Assembly (NCBI RefSeq): GCF_004764705.1
Contig: NZ_SHLX01000031.1
Location: 45,844-109,843, forward strand
DNA length: 64,000 bases
Reading direction: 5' to 3'
Source of the DNA: Paenibacillus cymbidii
GTDB lineage: Bacteria; Bacillota; Bacilli; Paenibacillales; NBRC-103111
Shown: one piece after another, positions 25,056-34,362 of the stretch
Layout of the letters: the number at the start of each line of letters is the position of its first letter
How positions within the stretch are numbered: position 1 is the first letter of the stretch
Made by a program: the position numbers and the translations under genes
Notes under the pieces: model-generated
What the model was told of the DNA's origin: nothing
The model's database searches: none
The model's input: the letters and a program-made list of their open reading frames with translations, nothing else

Positions 25056-26801
25056 ATGGGCAAACGCTTCTCCTTCTTCAAGCTGTCGCTTGTCGCCGTC
25101 ATGGCGGCAACGACGCTGTACGGCTGCACCAAAAGCAAGGACGAAGGGCAGAACGCTTCGCCGTCGGCCAGTCCGTCCGGCACGGCTGCGGCGTCGGTTT
25201 CGGCGTCCGGCTCGCCGGCCCCGGCGAAGAAAGAGCTGTACACGATCAAAGTGCTGCAGGACCAGAAGATGAACGTCAAGACGAGCGACGAAACGGAGGT
25301 GGGCAAATACATCAAGGATAAATTCGGCATCGTCTTCGAATTCATTCCGTTCAGCGGCGACTACGTGGCCCAGACGAGCACGATGCTGGCCGGCAACGAC
25401 TATCCGGAGCTGCTGCGCCTGCAGCGGAACGTGACGTTCCAGAACTATTTGAACGCCGGCGCCTTGCTCCCGCTCGACCCGTATCTGAAGTCGGTGAGCG
25501 AGTTCAACACCGCCTACAAGGATTTGATTCCGTACTGGCGCATGCTCTCCCCCGACAACAAGCTGTACAAGTGGGAATACCGCGTGCCGACCGAGCTCGG
25601 CGACACCTGGGACATTCTCGTGCGCACCGACGCGCTGGAGAAACAAGGCTGGCCGAAAATCGTCAGCGAAGACGATTACGTCAACTTCCTGAAGAAGGCG
25701 CTCGCCGACCAGCCGCAAACGAACGGCAAAAAGACGCTCGGCCTCGTCGCCCCGTTCGGCGAGTCGTGGGGCAGCGCGCTGGCCGCGCTCATGTACGACA
25801 AGGGCGGCGACTACGTCTGGGCGGCGACCAACACGGCGCTGTTCAACACGAAGACGGAGCAATACGAAAGCTACATCAAAAACACGTACGTCAAACAATC
25901 GTACCAGTTCTTCAACCGCCTTTACCGCGAAGGCCTGCTCGACAAGGACAGCTTCACCGACAAGATGGACAACGTGACGGAAAAGGTGAAAAGCGGCCAG
26001 GCGCTGGCGGCCTGGTACGTCGGCTGGCTGGCCGGCGAAGTGAACGCGGCGTTCGAGAAGAGCGGCAACATCAACCAGGAATACGTACACCTGAGCATCC
26101 GGCTCAACTCGCAGGTGAAGAACAACGAGAAGCGGCTGATCAAGGTGGAAACGACGCGCGACTTCGACACGATGGTCATTACCAAAAAGGCCAAATACCC
26201 CGAACGCATCATGGAGCTGGTCAATTGGGCGGCTTCCGGCGAAGGGCAGACGATTTTGCAATCGGGCATGGAGGGCAAGCATTACACGATTTCCGGCGGG
26301 AAACGCGTGCCAACCGACGAGCTGAAAAAAATATGGGCCGACCCGGACAACAAGTCGGGCATCGGCAGCGCCTTCGCTTTCCTCGGCCAGAACCGGTCGC
26401 GCGACAAGAACGGCCAGTATTACGACTTGCGCAACGACCCGGACGTCAAGGACTCGATGGTGCTGACGCAGCGGATGCGCGACGCCTTCCAGAAGATGGG
26501 CTACAAAAACTCGAGCGGACCGTGGGAGCTCGGCTCGACAAACGTGGTTTACCCGCTCGGCCTGACGAACAGCACGGCGATCGACCCGCAGAGCGACCTC
26601 GGGCCGCTGCAGGAGAAGATGGTCGAGCTGCTGACGCGCAGCTCCTCGAAGCTGATTCTGGCCAAGGACGACGCCGATTTCGAGAACGTGTACAAATCGG
26701 TTGTCGCCGAATACGACAAGCTGCAGTCCGATAAAGTAGTCGACGAATTCAACCGGCTGTACAAGGAGTCAAAGGCCAAGCTGGATGCGGCCAAAAAGTA
26801 G
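25056..26801 (+). CDS. Extracellular solute-binding lipoprotein
   Basis: A 581-aa ABC-importer binding protein of the large Paenibacillus LplA-like group for oligosaccharides or sugar acids. The lipobox is TLYGC with Cys24 as the lipid anchor; a Ser/Ala/Pro-rich linker follows before the mature domain at about 55. The rest is a two-lobed binding fold without internal membrane segments. ATG 25056 follows GGGAGG. It leads an operon with two permeases; the ligand is inferred from neighbours to be a galactonate- or uronate-related compound. Confidence 0.88.
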   Translation: MGKRFSFFKLSLVAVMAATTLYGCTKSKDEGQNASPSASPSGTAAASVSASGSPAPAKKELYTIKVLQDQKMNVKTSDETEVGKYIKDKFGIVFEFIPFSGDYVAQTSTMLAGNDYPELLRLQRNVTFQNYLNAGALLPLDPYLKSVSEFNTAYKDLIPYWRMLSPDNKLYKWEYRVPTELGDTWDILVRTDALEKQGWPKIVSEDDYVNFLKKALADQPQTNGKKTLGLVAPFGESWGSALAALMYDKGGDYVWAATNTALFNTKTEQYESYIKNTYVKQSYQFFNRLYREGLLDKDSFTDKMDNVTEKVKSGQALAAWYVGWLAGEVNAAFEKSGNINQEYVHLSIRLNSQVKNNEKRLIKVETTRDFDTMVITKKAKYPERIMELVNWAASGEGQTILQSGMEGKHYTISGGKRVPTDELKKIWADPDNKSGIGSAFAFLGQNRSRDKNGQYYDLRNDPDVKDSMVLTQRMRDAFQKMGYKNSSGPWELGSTNVVYPLGLTNSTAIDPQSDLGPLQEKMVELLTRSSSKLILAKDDADFENVYKSVVAEYDKLQSDKVVDEFNRLYKESKAKLDAAKK

Positions 26802-26822
26802 CGGGCGGGAGATCGGGTTTCG

Positions 26823-26860
26823 GACCGGAGGCGGGGCGCGTCGCGCTGTCGCTTCCGGTC
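26823..26860 (+). other. Intercistronic hairpin after the binding-protein gene
   Basis: GACCGGAGGC and GCTTCCGGTC form a 10-bp stem with one mismatch, without a T run. Such hairpins often protect the 3' end of binding-protein mRNA so that it outnumbers the permease message. Confidence 0.45.
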
Positions 26861-26915
26861 GGCTTGCGCCGGCGGGGGCACAAGCCATCTGCAAGGAATC
26901 GAGGGGGGATGCAGG

Positions 26916-27854
26916 GTGAACGACACGGCAGCAGCAAAAGGCAGACGGTCGCCGCGACGCTGGTATCGGTACCGTTATTTGTACGCCATGGCGCTCCCGG
27001 CGGTAGTGCTGGTGTTTCTATTCAACTATGTGGTGCTGGCCGGCTGGATCATCGCGTTCAAAAACTACCGCGCCGGCATGACCCTCTGGTCGGCCAAGTG
27101 GGTCGGGCTGAAAAATTTCAACGATTTTTTTCTGCGCAGCGACGATTACATTTTTCTGCTTCGCAACACGCTGGTGATGAACCTGGGGGCGCTGTTCGTC
27201 GGGCTGTTTTCCGCTTTCGTGTTCGCCATTCTGCTGAACGAAATCCGCCATCGTTTTTTTGCCAAGCTGGTGCAGACGACGACGTTTTTTCCGTTTTTTA
27301 TCTCCTGGGTCATCATTTACGCGTTCATGAATTCGCTGTTCGCGCCGTCGACCGGCGCCGTCAACGAGCTGCTCGCCGGCTGGGGCTGGATTTCCGATCC
27401 GATCAACCTGCTCGGGGACAAGAAGTTCTCGTGGACGCTGATGATCGGGCTCGAAACCTGGAAGGGACTCGGGTACAACAGCGTCATTTTTCTAGCGGCG
27501 ATTGCCGGCATTCCGGCGGAGCAGTACGAAGCGGCGGAGGTTGACGGCGCCGGGCGGTTCTGGAAGATCGTTCACGTCACCGTGCCGAACATGATGCCGA
27601 CGCTGGTGGTGCTGCTCATCCTGAACAGCGGCTGGATCCTGAACTCGAACTTCGACCAGTACTTCCTGTTCACGAACGCAACCAACTGGGAATCGATGCA
27701 GGTGCTGGAGATGTACATTTACCGCTACGGCCTGCAGCTGCTCAATTATCCGTTCGCCACGGCGGTCGGCATTATGAAGTCGGTCGTCAGCATCCTGCTC
27801 GTCATCGGCGTCAACGCGCTGTCCAAACGGGTCAACGGCCAGTCCATTCTGTAG
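26916..27854 (+). CDS. ABC sugar permease, LplB type
   Basis: A 312-aa inner-membrane permease with six predicted helices. A short positively charged N-terminus (RRSPRRWYRYRY) precedes the first. The EAA cytoplasmic loop that contacts the ATPase is EQYEAAEVDGAGRFWKIVHV. The start is GTG 26916 with GGGGGG upstream. It pairs with the following permease. No ATPase gene is present, so a shared MsmX-type ATPase is presumably used, as is usual for this family. Confidence 0.9.
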   Translation: MNDTAAAKGRRSPRRWYRYRYLYAMALPAVVLVFLFNYVVLAGWIIAFKNYRAGMTLWSAKWVGLKNFNDFFLRSDDYIFLLRNTLVMNLGALFVGLFSAFVFAILLNEIRHRFFAKLVQTTTFFPFFISWVIIYAFMNSLFAPSTGAVNELLAGWGWISDPINLLGDKKFSWTLMIGLETWKGLGYNSVIFLAAIAGIPAEQYEAAEVDGAGRFWKIVHVTVPNMMPTLVVLLILNSGWILNSNFDQYFLFTNATNWESMQVLEMYIYRYGLQLLNYPFATAVGIMKSVVSILLVIGVNALSKRVNGQSIL

Positions 27855-27872
27855 CGGGGAGGGTTTCGGTTC

Positions 27873-28748
27873 ATGAAAAAACGCAGCTTCGGCGGTTTGT
27901 TGTTCGACGGGCTCAACACCCTCTTCATGGTGCTGGTCGTGTTCGTCATGGCGTTTCCGTTCCTGTACGTGCTGAACTATTCGATCAGCGATCCGGCCAA
28001 GGTCGGCACCGGGCTGATGCTGGTTCCGGCCGGGATCAATTTCGAAGCGTACCGGATTGTGCTCTCCGATCCGGACATCGTGCGCGGCTTTTTCATTTCG
28101 GTCTGCCGCACGATCGTCGGCCCGCTGGCGATGCTGCTGCTGACGTCGATGGCCGCGTACGTGCTGACGCGCAGCGATATGCCGGGCATCAAGGCGCTGC
28201 GCCGCTATTTTGTGTTTACGCTCTATTTTTCCGCGGGCATCATTCCGACGTACCTGCTGATCCAGCAACTGCAGCTGATCGGGACGCTGCTGGTGTACAT
28301 CGTGCCGGGCATGGTTGGCGTGTTCAACATGGTGCTGATCAAGACCTATATGGAAAGCATTCCGAAAAGCCTCGAGGAGGCGGCGCTGATCGACGGGGCG
28401 AACGATTTTGTCGTGTATGCCCGCGTCATGCTTCCGGTCAGCATGCCGGTGCTGGCGGCGGTGACGCTGTTCTCCAGCGTCGGCCACTGGAACGCCTACA
28501 TCGACACGCAGCTCTACAACACGATGTACCCGGAAAATTACACGCTGCAATATTACTTGTACAACCTGCTGGCCAAGTTCAACAATATCGAAAGCTTGAA
28601 GGACGCCGCCAACCACGCCCAAACGATTACGCCAAAAAGCTTGCAGATGGCCATGACGATCGTCACCGTCGTGCCGATCATGCTCGTGTATCCGATTTTG
28701 CAGCGGTATTTTGTCAAGGGGCTGCTGATCGGCTCGATCAAGGGCTGA
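27873..28748 (+). CDS. ABC sugar permease, YtcP/CUT1 type
   Basis: The second permease (291 aa, six predicted helices) of the importer. The EAA loop is LEEAALIDGANDFVVYARVM. It follows the first permease by 18 bp with GGGGAGGG upstream, and is presumably co-transcribed. The C-terminal QRYFVKGLLIGSIKG ending is typical of this permease family. Confidence 0.9.
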   Translation: MKKRSFGGLLFDGLNTLFMVLVVFVMAFPFLYVLNYSISDPAKVGTGLMLVPAGINFEAYRIVLSDPDIVRGFFISVCRTIVGPLAMLLLTSMAAYVLTRSDMPGIKALRRYFVFTLYFSAGIIPTYLLIQQLQLIGTLLVYIVPGMVGVFNMVLIKTYMESIPKSLEEAALIDGANDFVVYARVMLPVSMPVLAAVTLFSSVGHWNAYIDTQLYNTMYPENYTLQYYLYNLLAKFNNIESLKDAANHAQTITPKSLQMAMTIVTVVPIMLVYPILQRYFVKGLLIGSIKG

Positions 28749-28768
28749 GGCCTTGAGGGGGCTTGATC

Positions 28769-28883
28769 AGGGCATGGAGCAGCGGCAAAAGGGAGCGATA
28801 AAGGCGACGGGAGCGACAGGGCGACGGAACAACGGCATACGGGAATCGTCAGGTCGACGGCACAATGGAATACAGGAGCGGCA
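28769..28883 (+). repeat. Degenerate 33-bp tandem repeat
   Basis: Copies at 28818-28850 and 28851-28883 share the frame AGG.CGACGG.ACAA.GG.ATAC.GGA. A related 33-bp stretch lies at 28769-28801 with a 16-bp partial copy between. It fills the gap between the second permease and the Gfo/Idh gene and is purine-rich on this strand. No function is evident. Confidence 0.5.
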
Positions 28884-28901
28884 AGGAAGGAGGCAAAGGA
28901 A

Positions 28902-30098
28902 ATGGAGAGGCGCGTCAAGCTGGCGGTGCTCGGCGGCAATCGGGGGCAGGCGTTTAACGCCGCGCTGGGGCTGCTGCGGGAGGAAGTGGAGCTGACCTGC
29001 ATTTGCGACTTGTCGGGGGAAACGATTGCGTCGTGGCAGGCGCGGTTTCCCGGCATTCGCGGCTATGCCGATTACGCCGACATGCTGGAGACGGGCGATT
29101 GCGACGCCGTGTTCATCGCCACGCCGATCGCACAACACGCCGGCCAGGCGATCGCGGCGCTGCGCGCCGGCAAACACGTGCTGTGCGAAGTGTACGCGGC
29201 GGACACGATCGACGAAGCCTGGGCGCTGGTGGAGGCGGTCGAACAGTCCGGCCTCGTCTACATGCTGGCGGAAAATTACTGTTACTTGCGCGCCAACATG
29301 GCGGTGTTGAACATGGTGCAATCGGGGGTGTTCGGCGACATCACGTTCGCCGAAGGCGCCTACGTGCACGATTGCCGCCGGCTTCGGCTGGATGAGCGCG
29401 GGGCGCTTACCTGGAGGGGAGAGCAGCTGCGGCGGTTTCGCGGCAACTCGTACCCGACGCATTCGCTCGGCCCGATTGCGCGGTGGCTTGGCGTCAACCG
29501 CACGGACCGGCTCGTTCGTTCCGCCACGTTCGTGTCGCGAACGGGCAGCCTGCTCCATTACATCGCGGACCGCTACGGCGCCGATCACCCGGCGCTGCAG
29601 CCGGGCTTCTGGGCGCACGGCGACACCGTGACGACTGTCGTCGAGACGGCGTCCGGCGCGCTGGCGACGCTGCGCTTCGACGGCGATTCGGCGCGGCCGC
29701 ACAATATGGCCGGTTATTCGCTTCAGGGCACGAAGGGCGCTTACTTGTCCGGCCGGTACGAAGGCGAGGACGGTCTGGTCTGGCTGGAGGGCATCGGCCA
29801 AACGGACGAATACGGGCAAGCGGCGGAATGGGACCGGCTGTCCGCGCTGTACGACCGGTTCGAGCATCCCGCCTGGCGACGGTACAAGGAACAGGCGCAA
29901 CGGACGGGGCATGGGGGCGGCGATTTTTTCGTGCTGCGCGATTTTGTCGCTGCGATCCGCGAAGGTACGCCGCCGCCGATCGACGTGTACGACGCGGCCG
30001 CCTGGAGCGCGGTCGTGCCGGTGTCGGCCGAATCGGTGCGGCGAGGCGGCGCGCCGGTGGAGATCCCCGATTTTACGCGAGGGAGATGGCGGGGATGA
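28902..30098 (+). CDS. Gfo/Idh/MocA-family oxidoreductase
   Basis: A 398-aa NAD(P)-dependent sugar dehydrogenase-like protein. The N-terminal Rossmann fold begins KLAVLGGNRGQAFNAAL; AGKHVLCEVYAADTIDEAW is the usual EKP region with CEV instead of CEKP; the C-terminal half is the alpha/beta substrate domain (about 135-360). The altered EKP motif means the catalytic Lys is not in the usual place, so activity is uncertain. ATG 28902 has GGAAGGAGG upstream. Its stop overlaps the start of the SDR gene by 4 nt. Confidence 0.85.
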   Translation: MERRVKLAVLGGNRGQAFNAALGLLREEVELTCICDLSGETIASWQARFPGIRGYADYADMLETGDCDAVFIATPIAQHAGQAIAALRAGKHVLCEVYAADTIDEAWALVEAVEQSGLVYMLAENYCYLRANMAVLNMVQSGVFGDITFAEGAYVHDCRRLRLDERGALTWRGEQLRRFRGNSYPTHSLGPIARWLGVNRTDRLVRSATFVSRTGSLLHYIADRYGADHPALQPGFWAHGDTVTTVVETASGALATLRFDGDSARPHNMAGYSLQGTKGAYLSGRYEGEDGLVWLEGIGQTDEYGQAAEWDRLSALYDRFEHPAWRRYKEQAQRTGHGGGDFFVLRDFVAAIREGTPPPIDVYDAAAWSAVVPVSAESVRRGGAPVEIPDFTRGRWRG

Positions 30099-30841
30099 GA
30101 CTGAAGGGCAAGGTGGCCGTCATTACCGGCGGCGCGTCGGGCATCGGCAGAAGCGGCGCGCTGGTGTTCGCCCGGGAAGGGGCGAAGGTGGTCGTCGCCG
30201 ACATCGCCGAGAGCGGCAGGGAAGTGGCCGAAGCGATCGTCGCGCAAGGGGGCGACGCGATGTTCGTGCCGACGGACGTGTCGTCGGCCGAACAGGCGGA
30301 GCGGATGGCGGCGGCGGCGCTGGAACGGTACGGCCGGATCGACGTGCTGTTCAACAACGCGATGTGGTACCGGGTAAGGCCGCTGCTCGAGGTGACGCTC
30401 GAGGAGTGGCGGCGGACGCTCGACGTGACGCTGACCGGGACGTTCCTGTGCTGCAAGGCGGTACTTCCGGCGATGATCGCCGGCGGTGGCGGGTCGATCA
30501 TCAATACGTCCTCCACGGGAGGCACGGTCGGCTTCGAGGCGCACTCCGCCTACAGCGCGGCCAAGGCGGGAGTCAACCTGCTCACGCGCAGCATCGCGAT
30601 CGATTACGGCAAGATGAACATTCGCGCCAACACGATCAGCCCCGGCATCGTCGCGACGCCGAACACGCAGAAGGATGTCGACGATCCGGAGATTCATCCG
30701 TACTACATGTTCAAATGTTTGACCGGACGCGTCGGCCGGCCGGAGGACATCGCCTACGCGGCTGTCTATTTGGCCTCCGACGAGGCGGCGTTCGTCACCG
30801 GCACGAATCTGTTCGTCGATAACGGCTGGACGGCGCGTTGA
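30095..30841 (+). CDS. Short-chain dehydrogenase/reductase (first copy)
   Basis: A 248-aa classical SDR. Motifs: cofactor loop TGGASGIGRSG, Asp in VVADIAE (NAD preference), FNNAMWYR in place of NNAG, catalytic Ser in INTSSTGG and YSAAKAG with Tyr and Lys. The C-terminus ends DNGWTAR. It overlaps the Gfo/Idh gene by ATGA, so the two are coupled. It resembles the SDR at 43821-44594. In this setting it may oxidise an aldose to its lactone or interconvert a sugar acid. Confidence 0.88.
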   Translation: MRLKGKVAVITGGASGIGRSGALVFAREGAKVVVADIAESGREVAEAIVAQGGDAMFVPTDVSSAEQAERMAAAALERYGRIDVLFNNAMWYRVRPLLEVTLEEWRRTLDVTLTGTFLCCKAVLPAMIAGGGGSIINTSSTGGTVGFEAHSAYSAAKAGVNLLTRSIAIDYGKMNIRANTISPGIVATPNTQKDVDDPEIHPYYMFKCLTGRVGRPEDIAYAAVYLASDEAAFVTGTNLFVDNGWTAR

Positions 30842-30870
30842 GACGGGCGGTGTGACGGGCGAGGCGGCGA

Positions 30871-31059
30871 AATAGCTCATAAAAAACGGCTTATTCACCG
30901 GTTTTGGCCCGCCGCGTCGAAAATAGCCAGTGATAACATGGCCTATTGTGCCTGCACAGCCGCAAATCGAGCATTTCCGCGAAATAGCCAGCGAAATCAC
31001 TGGTTATTTCACAGAACGCGGGCGAATTTGACGAAATAGGCCATAAAAAATGGCTTATT
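30871..31059. repeat. Four-unit intergenic module B (AATAGCC class)
   Basis: Units start at 30871, 30922, 30983 and 31035 (spacings 51, 61, 52). Inner units are AATAGCCAGTG...GGCCTATT and AATAGCCAGCG...CACTGGTTATTT; outer units are AATAGCTCAT...GGCTTATT and AATAGGCCAT...GGCTTATT. The central spacer holds GCCGCAAATCGAGC. Unlike most copies it lies between two co-directional genes of one catabolic cluster. Confidence 0.85.
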
Positions 31060-31128
31060 GCAGAACGCGTCGAGCCTGAACGGGCCCGATTGCGGCGTCA
31101 CATACTTCTTGACGATGGAGGACAAACG

Positions 31129-31794
31129 ATGGTGCCGACTGAGGATGCGGAGCTGTTCGCCCTGATGGAGCGGAAGCTGTATGCCGCGGTAATATGCGAC
31201 ACGCTGGATGAGCTGGGCTATCGCAACCAGGCGATGAACGAGCGGCTGCGGCCGCTCGACCTTGAGCGCGTTACGATCGGTCGGGCCAAGCCGATGCTGA
31301 CGACCGACGTGTACCATATCGCCGACAACTGCTACGAGAAAGAGATCGAAGCGATCGACAGCATCCGCCCGCTCGAGGTAGTCGTCGCCGGGACGAACCG
31401 CTCCACCCGCAACGGGTTGTGGGGCGAGCTGCTGTCCACGGCCGCGAAGATGCGCGGCGCCCGCGGCGCGATTATCGACGGGCTGATCCGCGACACGGGC
31501 AAAATTGCCGCGCTCGGCTTTCCCGTCTATTGCACCGGCTTCAAGCCGGTCGATTCCAAAGGGCGCGGGCTGCTGATCGATTACGACAATCCGGTGGAAG
31601 TCGGCGATGTGCTGGTGCGCAAAGGCGACGTCGTCTTCGGCGATCGCGACGGCGTGGTCGTCATTCCGCGGGAGGCTCTGCGGGAAACGGTCGAAGGCGC
31701 GCTGCGCAAGGTCGAGAGCGAAAACGACACCCGGCGCGAGCTGCTCGAAGGCAAGCTGCTGCGCGAGGTGTACGACAAATACGGCGTGCTCTGA
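31129..31794 (+). CDS. RraA-like aldolase (HMG/CHA aldolase family)
   Basis: A 221-aa protein of the RraA family. Some members are class II pyruvate aldolases; others regulate RNase E, which is unlikely here. The signature GARGAIIDGLIRDTGKI (about 112-128) supplies the Arg and Asp of the metal/pyruvate site, followed by GDVVFGDRDGVVVIP. With DgoD in the same cluster, cleavage of a 2-keto-3-deoxy sugar acid to pyruvate and an aldehyde is a good hypothesis. ATG 31129 has GGAGG 7 nt upstream. Confidence 0.82.
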   Translation: MVPTEDAELFALMERKLYAAVICDTLDELGYRNQAMNERLRPLDLERVTIGRAKPMLTTDVYHIADNCYEKEIEAIDSIRPLEVVVAGTNRSTRNGLWGELLSTAAKMRGARGAIIDGLIRDTGKIAALGFPVYCTGFKPVDSKGRGLLIDYDNPVEVGDVLVRKGDVVFGDRDGVVVIPREALRETVEGALRKVESENDTRRELLEGKLLREVYDKYGVL

Positions 31795-31825
31795 GCGAGC
31801 GGGCGGCTGGAAGGAGCGACCAGGA

Positions 31826-33157
31826 ATGAAGCGAATGCTGGCCTTTATTCGGGAAGGAACGGCACGCGATATCGACGCGGCGACGGCGCAGGCGCTGCGC
31901 GAGGCGATCGCCGATGTGGCGGCGTGCACGATCGCCGGGGCGGAGGCGCCGGTATCCGGCATCGTCCGCCGGTACGCCGCGCTGCAGCACGGCGCCGGTC
32001 CATGCTCCGTTGCGGCGAGCGGCGAGCGGCTGTCGCCTGCGGGAGCGGCGCTTGTCAACGCCACGATGGCCAATGCGCTCGACAACGATGACGGCCACCG
32101 GCTGACGAAAGGCCATCCGGGCGCCGTCGTGTTCCCCGCGGCGCTGGCCGCCGCCGAACATGTCGGCGCAAGCGGGGCGGCGTTTCTCGACGCGATGCTC
32201 GTCGCTTACGAAACGGCGATTCGGGCCGGCATCGCCGCACATGCGCAGCGTCCCGACTACCATTGCACCGGCTCCTGGGGAGCGGTCGGGGCGGCGGCGG
32301 GGGCGGGCCGGCTGCTGGGCCTGACGGAGGGGCAGCTTGGCCACGCGCTGGGCATCGCCGAATACCAGGCGACCTACTCGCCGATGATGCGCTGCATCGA
32401 CGCGCCGTCGATGCTGAAGGACGGCATCGGCTGGGGCAGCATGGCCGGCATCGGCGCAGCGTATTTGGCCCGGGAAGGCTTCACCGGCATCCCGTCCCTG
32501 TTCGCTTTCGCGGACGCGGAGCCGCTGCTGGCCGAGCTCGGCGAACGGTACCGCGTAAACGAGCTGTACTACAAGCCGTACCCGTGCTGCCGCTGGGCGC
32601 AGCCGGCGATCGAGGCGATGCTCGCGCTCGAGCGGACGTACGGTTCGCTGCGGGGCACAATCGCCTCGATTGTGATCCACACGTTCGCCGAATCGTCGCG
32701 ACTGATCAAGACGTACCCGCGCGATACGGAGGAAGCGCAGTACAACCTGTTCTACCCGCTGGCGGCTTATCTCGCCTTCGGCGAGCTCGGGCCGCGGCAG
32801 GCGCTGCACACGCTGGAGCATCCGGCGCCGCGCGCCTATATGGACCGGATGGAGGTGCGCGTCGATCCCGCGCTGGATGCGCAGTTCCCGGCCAAGGCGC
32901 TCAGCCGGCTGGAGCTGCGGCTGACGAGCGGCGAAGTTCTCGTCTCCGGCGCGATGCAGGCGCGCGGCGACTACGATTACCCGCTCTCCTTCGCGGAGAA
33001 ACGCGAGAAGTTTCGCCGGCTTACGGCGCCTGTGCTGGGAGCCGAGCGAAGCGACGAACTCTACGGCACGATCATGGAGCTCGACCGGTTGGACAATATG
33101 GGCGGTCTCATCGCCCTGATGCAAGGCAGCGCGGCGAATGGAGGCGGGGCGGCATGA
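31826..33157 (+). CDS. MmgE/PrpD family protein
   Basis: A 443-aa member of the family that includes 2-methylcitrate dehydratase and cis-aconitate decarboxylase. Family features are the helical N-terminal domain (ANALDNDDGHRLTKGHPGAV, split as ANALDNDD and KGHPGAVVFPAALA), HCTGSWGAVGAAAGAG with the family His/Thr, and YKPYPCCRWAQPAIEAML with the conserved substrate-binding Lys-Pro-Tyr-Pro. Start ATG 31826 has GAAGGAGCG upstream. It overlaps dgoD by ATGA. The exact substrate is unclear; a hydroxy-acid dehydration is implied. Confidence 0.85.
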   Translation: MKRMLAFIREGTARDIDAATAQALREAIADVAACTIAGAEAPVSGIVRRYAALQHGAGPCSVAASGERLSPAGAALVNATMANALDNDDGHRLTKGHPGAVVFPAALAAAEHVGASGAAFLDAMLVAYETAIRAGIAAHAQRPDYHCTGSWGAVGAAAGAGRLLGLTEGQLGHALGIAEYQATYSPMMRCIDAPSMLKDGIGWGSMAGIGAAYLAREGFTGIPSLFAFADAEPLLAELGERYRVNELYYKPYPCCRWAQPAIEAMLALERTYGSLRGTIASIVIHTFAESSRLIKTYPRDTEEAQYNLFYPLAAYLAFGELGPRQALHTLEHPAPRAYMDRMEVRVDPALDAQFPAKALSRLELRLTSGEVLVSGAMQARGDYDYPLSFAEKREKFRRLTAPVLGAERSDELYGTIMELDRLDNMGGLIALMQGSAANGGGAA

Positions 33158-34302
33158 ACATTCGTTCGTTCCGGCTGTACAAGGTGCCGCCGCGCTGGCT
33201 CTTTCTGAAAATCGAGACCGATTCCGGCATCGACGGCTGGGGAGAGCCGATCGTCGAAGGCCGCGCCGATACGGTCGCCGCATGCGTGAAGGAGCTGATG
33301 GCCTACCTGATCGGCAAAAATCCGTTCGCCATCGAGGACCATTGGCAGGTCATGTACCGGGGCGGCTTCTATCGCGGCGGTCCGGTGCTCTGCAGCGCGA
33401 TGTCGGGCATCGAGCAGGCGCTCTGGGACATCAAGGGCAAGCATTACGGGATGCCCGTTTACGAAATGCTCGGCGGCGCGGCGCGCGAGCGCGTCCGCGT
33501 CTACAGCTGGATCGGCGGCGACCGTCCGAGCGACGTGGCCGCCGCGGCGAAGCGCAAGCAGGCGGAAGGCTTCACCGCAATCAAGATGAACGGCGCCGAA
33601 GAAATGCACTATATCGACACGACGTCGCGGCTCGACGCGGCGATCGAGCGGGTGGCGCTCGTCCGCGCCGCGGTCGGCAAGGACATGGAGATCGGCGTCG
33701 ACTTTCACGGCCGCGTGCACCGGGCGATGGCCAAGGTGCTGGCGAGGGAGTTGGAGCCGTTCCGGCCGATGTTCATCGAGGAGCCGGTGCTGCCGGAGCA
33801 TGGCGAGGCGCTGCGCGAGCTCGCCCGCCATACGTCGATCCCGATCGCCACGGGCGAACGGCTGTATACGCGCTGGGGCTTCAAGCAGCTGCTGGCCGAC
33901 GGGTACGCTGACATCATCCAGCCCGATCTGTCGCACGCCGGCGGCATTCTCGAATGCCGCAAAATCGCCGCTATGGCCGAAGCGTACGACGTCGCCGTTG
34001 CGCCGCATTGCCCGCTCGGTCCGATTGCGCTCGCTTCGTGTCTGCATCTGGACGCCTGCTCGCCGAACGTGCTCATCCAGGAGCAGAGCCTCGGCATGCA
34101 TTACAACGAAGGCTGCGACTTGCTCGATTATTTGCGCAATCCGGCTATTTTTGCCTACAAGGACGGGTATGTCGGGCTTATCGACCGGCCCGGGCTCGGC
34201 GTCGACATCGACGAGGCCAAGGTAAAGCAAATGGCCGCGGTCGGCCACGATTGGCGTTCGCCGGTGTGGCGGCATGCGGACGGGACGATCGCGGAATGGT
34301 AA
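33154..34302 (+). CDS. dgoD: D-galactonate dehydratase
   Basis: A 382-aa enolase-superfamily enzyme that dehydrates D-galactonate (or a close stereoisomer) to 2-keto-3-deoxygalactonate. The match to E. coli DgoD that I recall is long and clear: PPRWLFLKIETDSGIDGWGE, VMYRGGFYRGGPVL, DFHGRVHRAMAKVL (metal Asp and catalytic His), FIEEPVLPEH (metal Glu), GERLYTRW (metal Glu), QPDLSHAGGI, APHCPLGPIALASCLH (catalytic His) and IAEW at the C-terminus. It is coupled to the PrpD-like gene upstream. This gene is the best clue to the substrate of the whole island. Confidence 0.9.
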   Translation: MNIRSFRLYKVPPRWLFLKIETDSGIDGWGEPIVEGRADTVAACVKELMAYLIGKNPFAIEDHWQVMYRGGFYRGGPVLCSAMSGIEQALWDIKGKHYGMPVYEMLGGAARERVRVYSWIGGDRPSDVAAAAKRKQAEGFTAIKMNGAEEMHYIDTTSRLDAAIERVALVRAAVGKDMEIGVDFHGRVHRAMAKVLARELEPFRPMFIEEPVLPEHGEALRELARHTSIPIATGERLYTRWGFKQLLADGYADIIQPDLSHAGGILECRKIAAMAEAYDVAVAPHCPLGPIALASCLHLDACSPNVLIQEQSLGMHYNEGCDLLDYLRNPAIFAYKDGYVGLIDRPGLGVDIDEAKVKQMAAVGHDWRSPVWRHADGTIAEW

Positions 34303-34362
34303 CGACGCATGAACCGGCAGACGGCTTATGAAGAAGCGCAACGGAAGGAAGGAGAGAAGCCG

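Noticed and set aside
28753..28995. Small plus-strand frame over the 33-bp repeats
   Set aside because: It runs into the Gfo/Idh gene in another frame and has no family motif; repeat length alone explains its openness.
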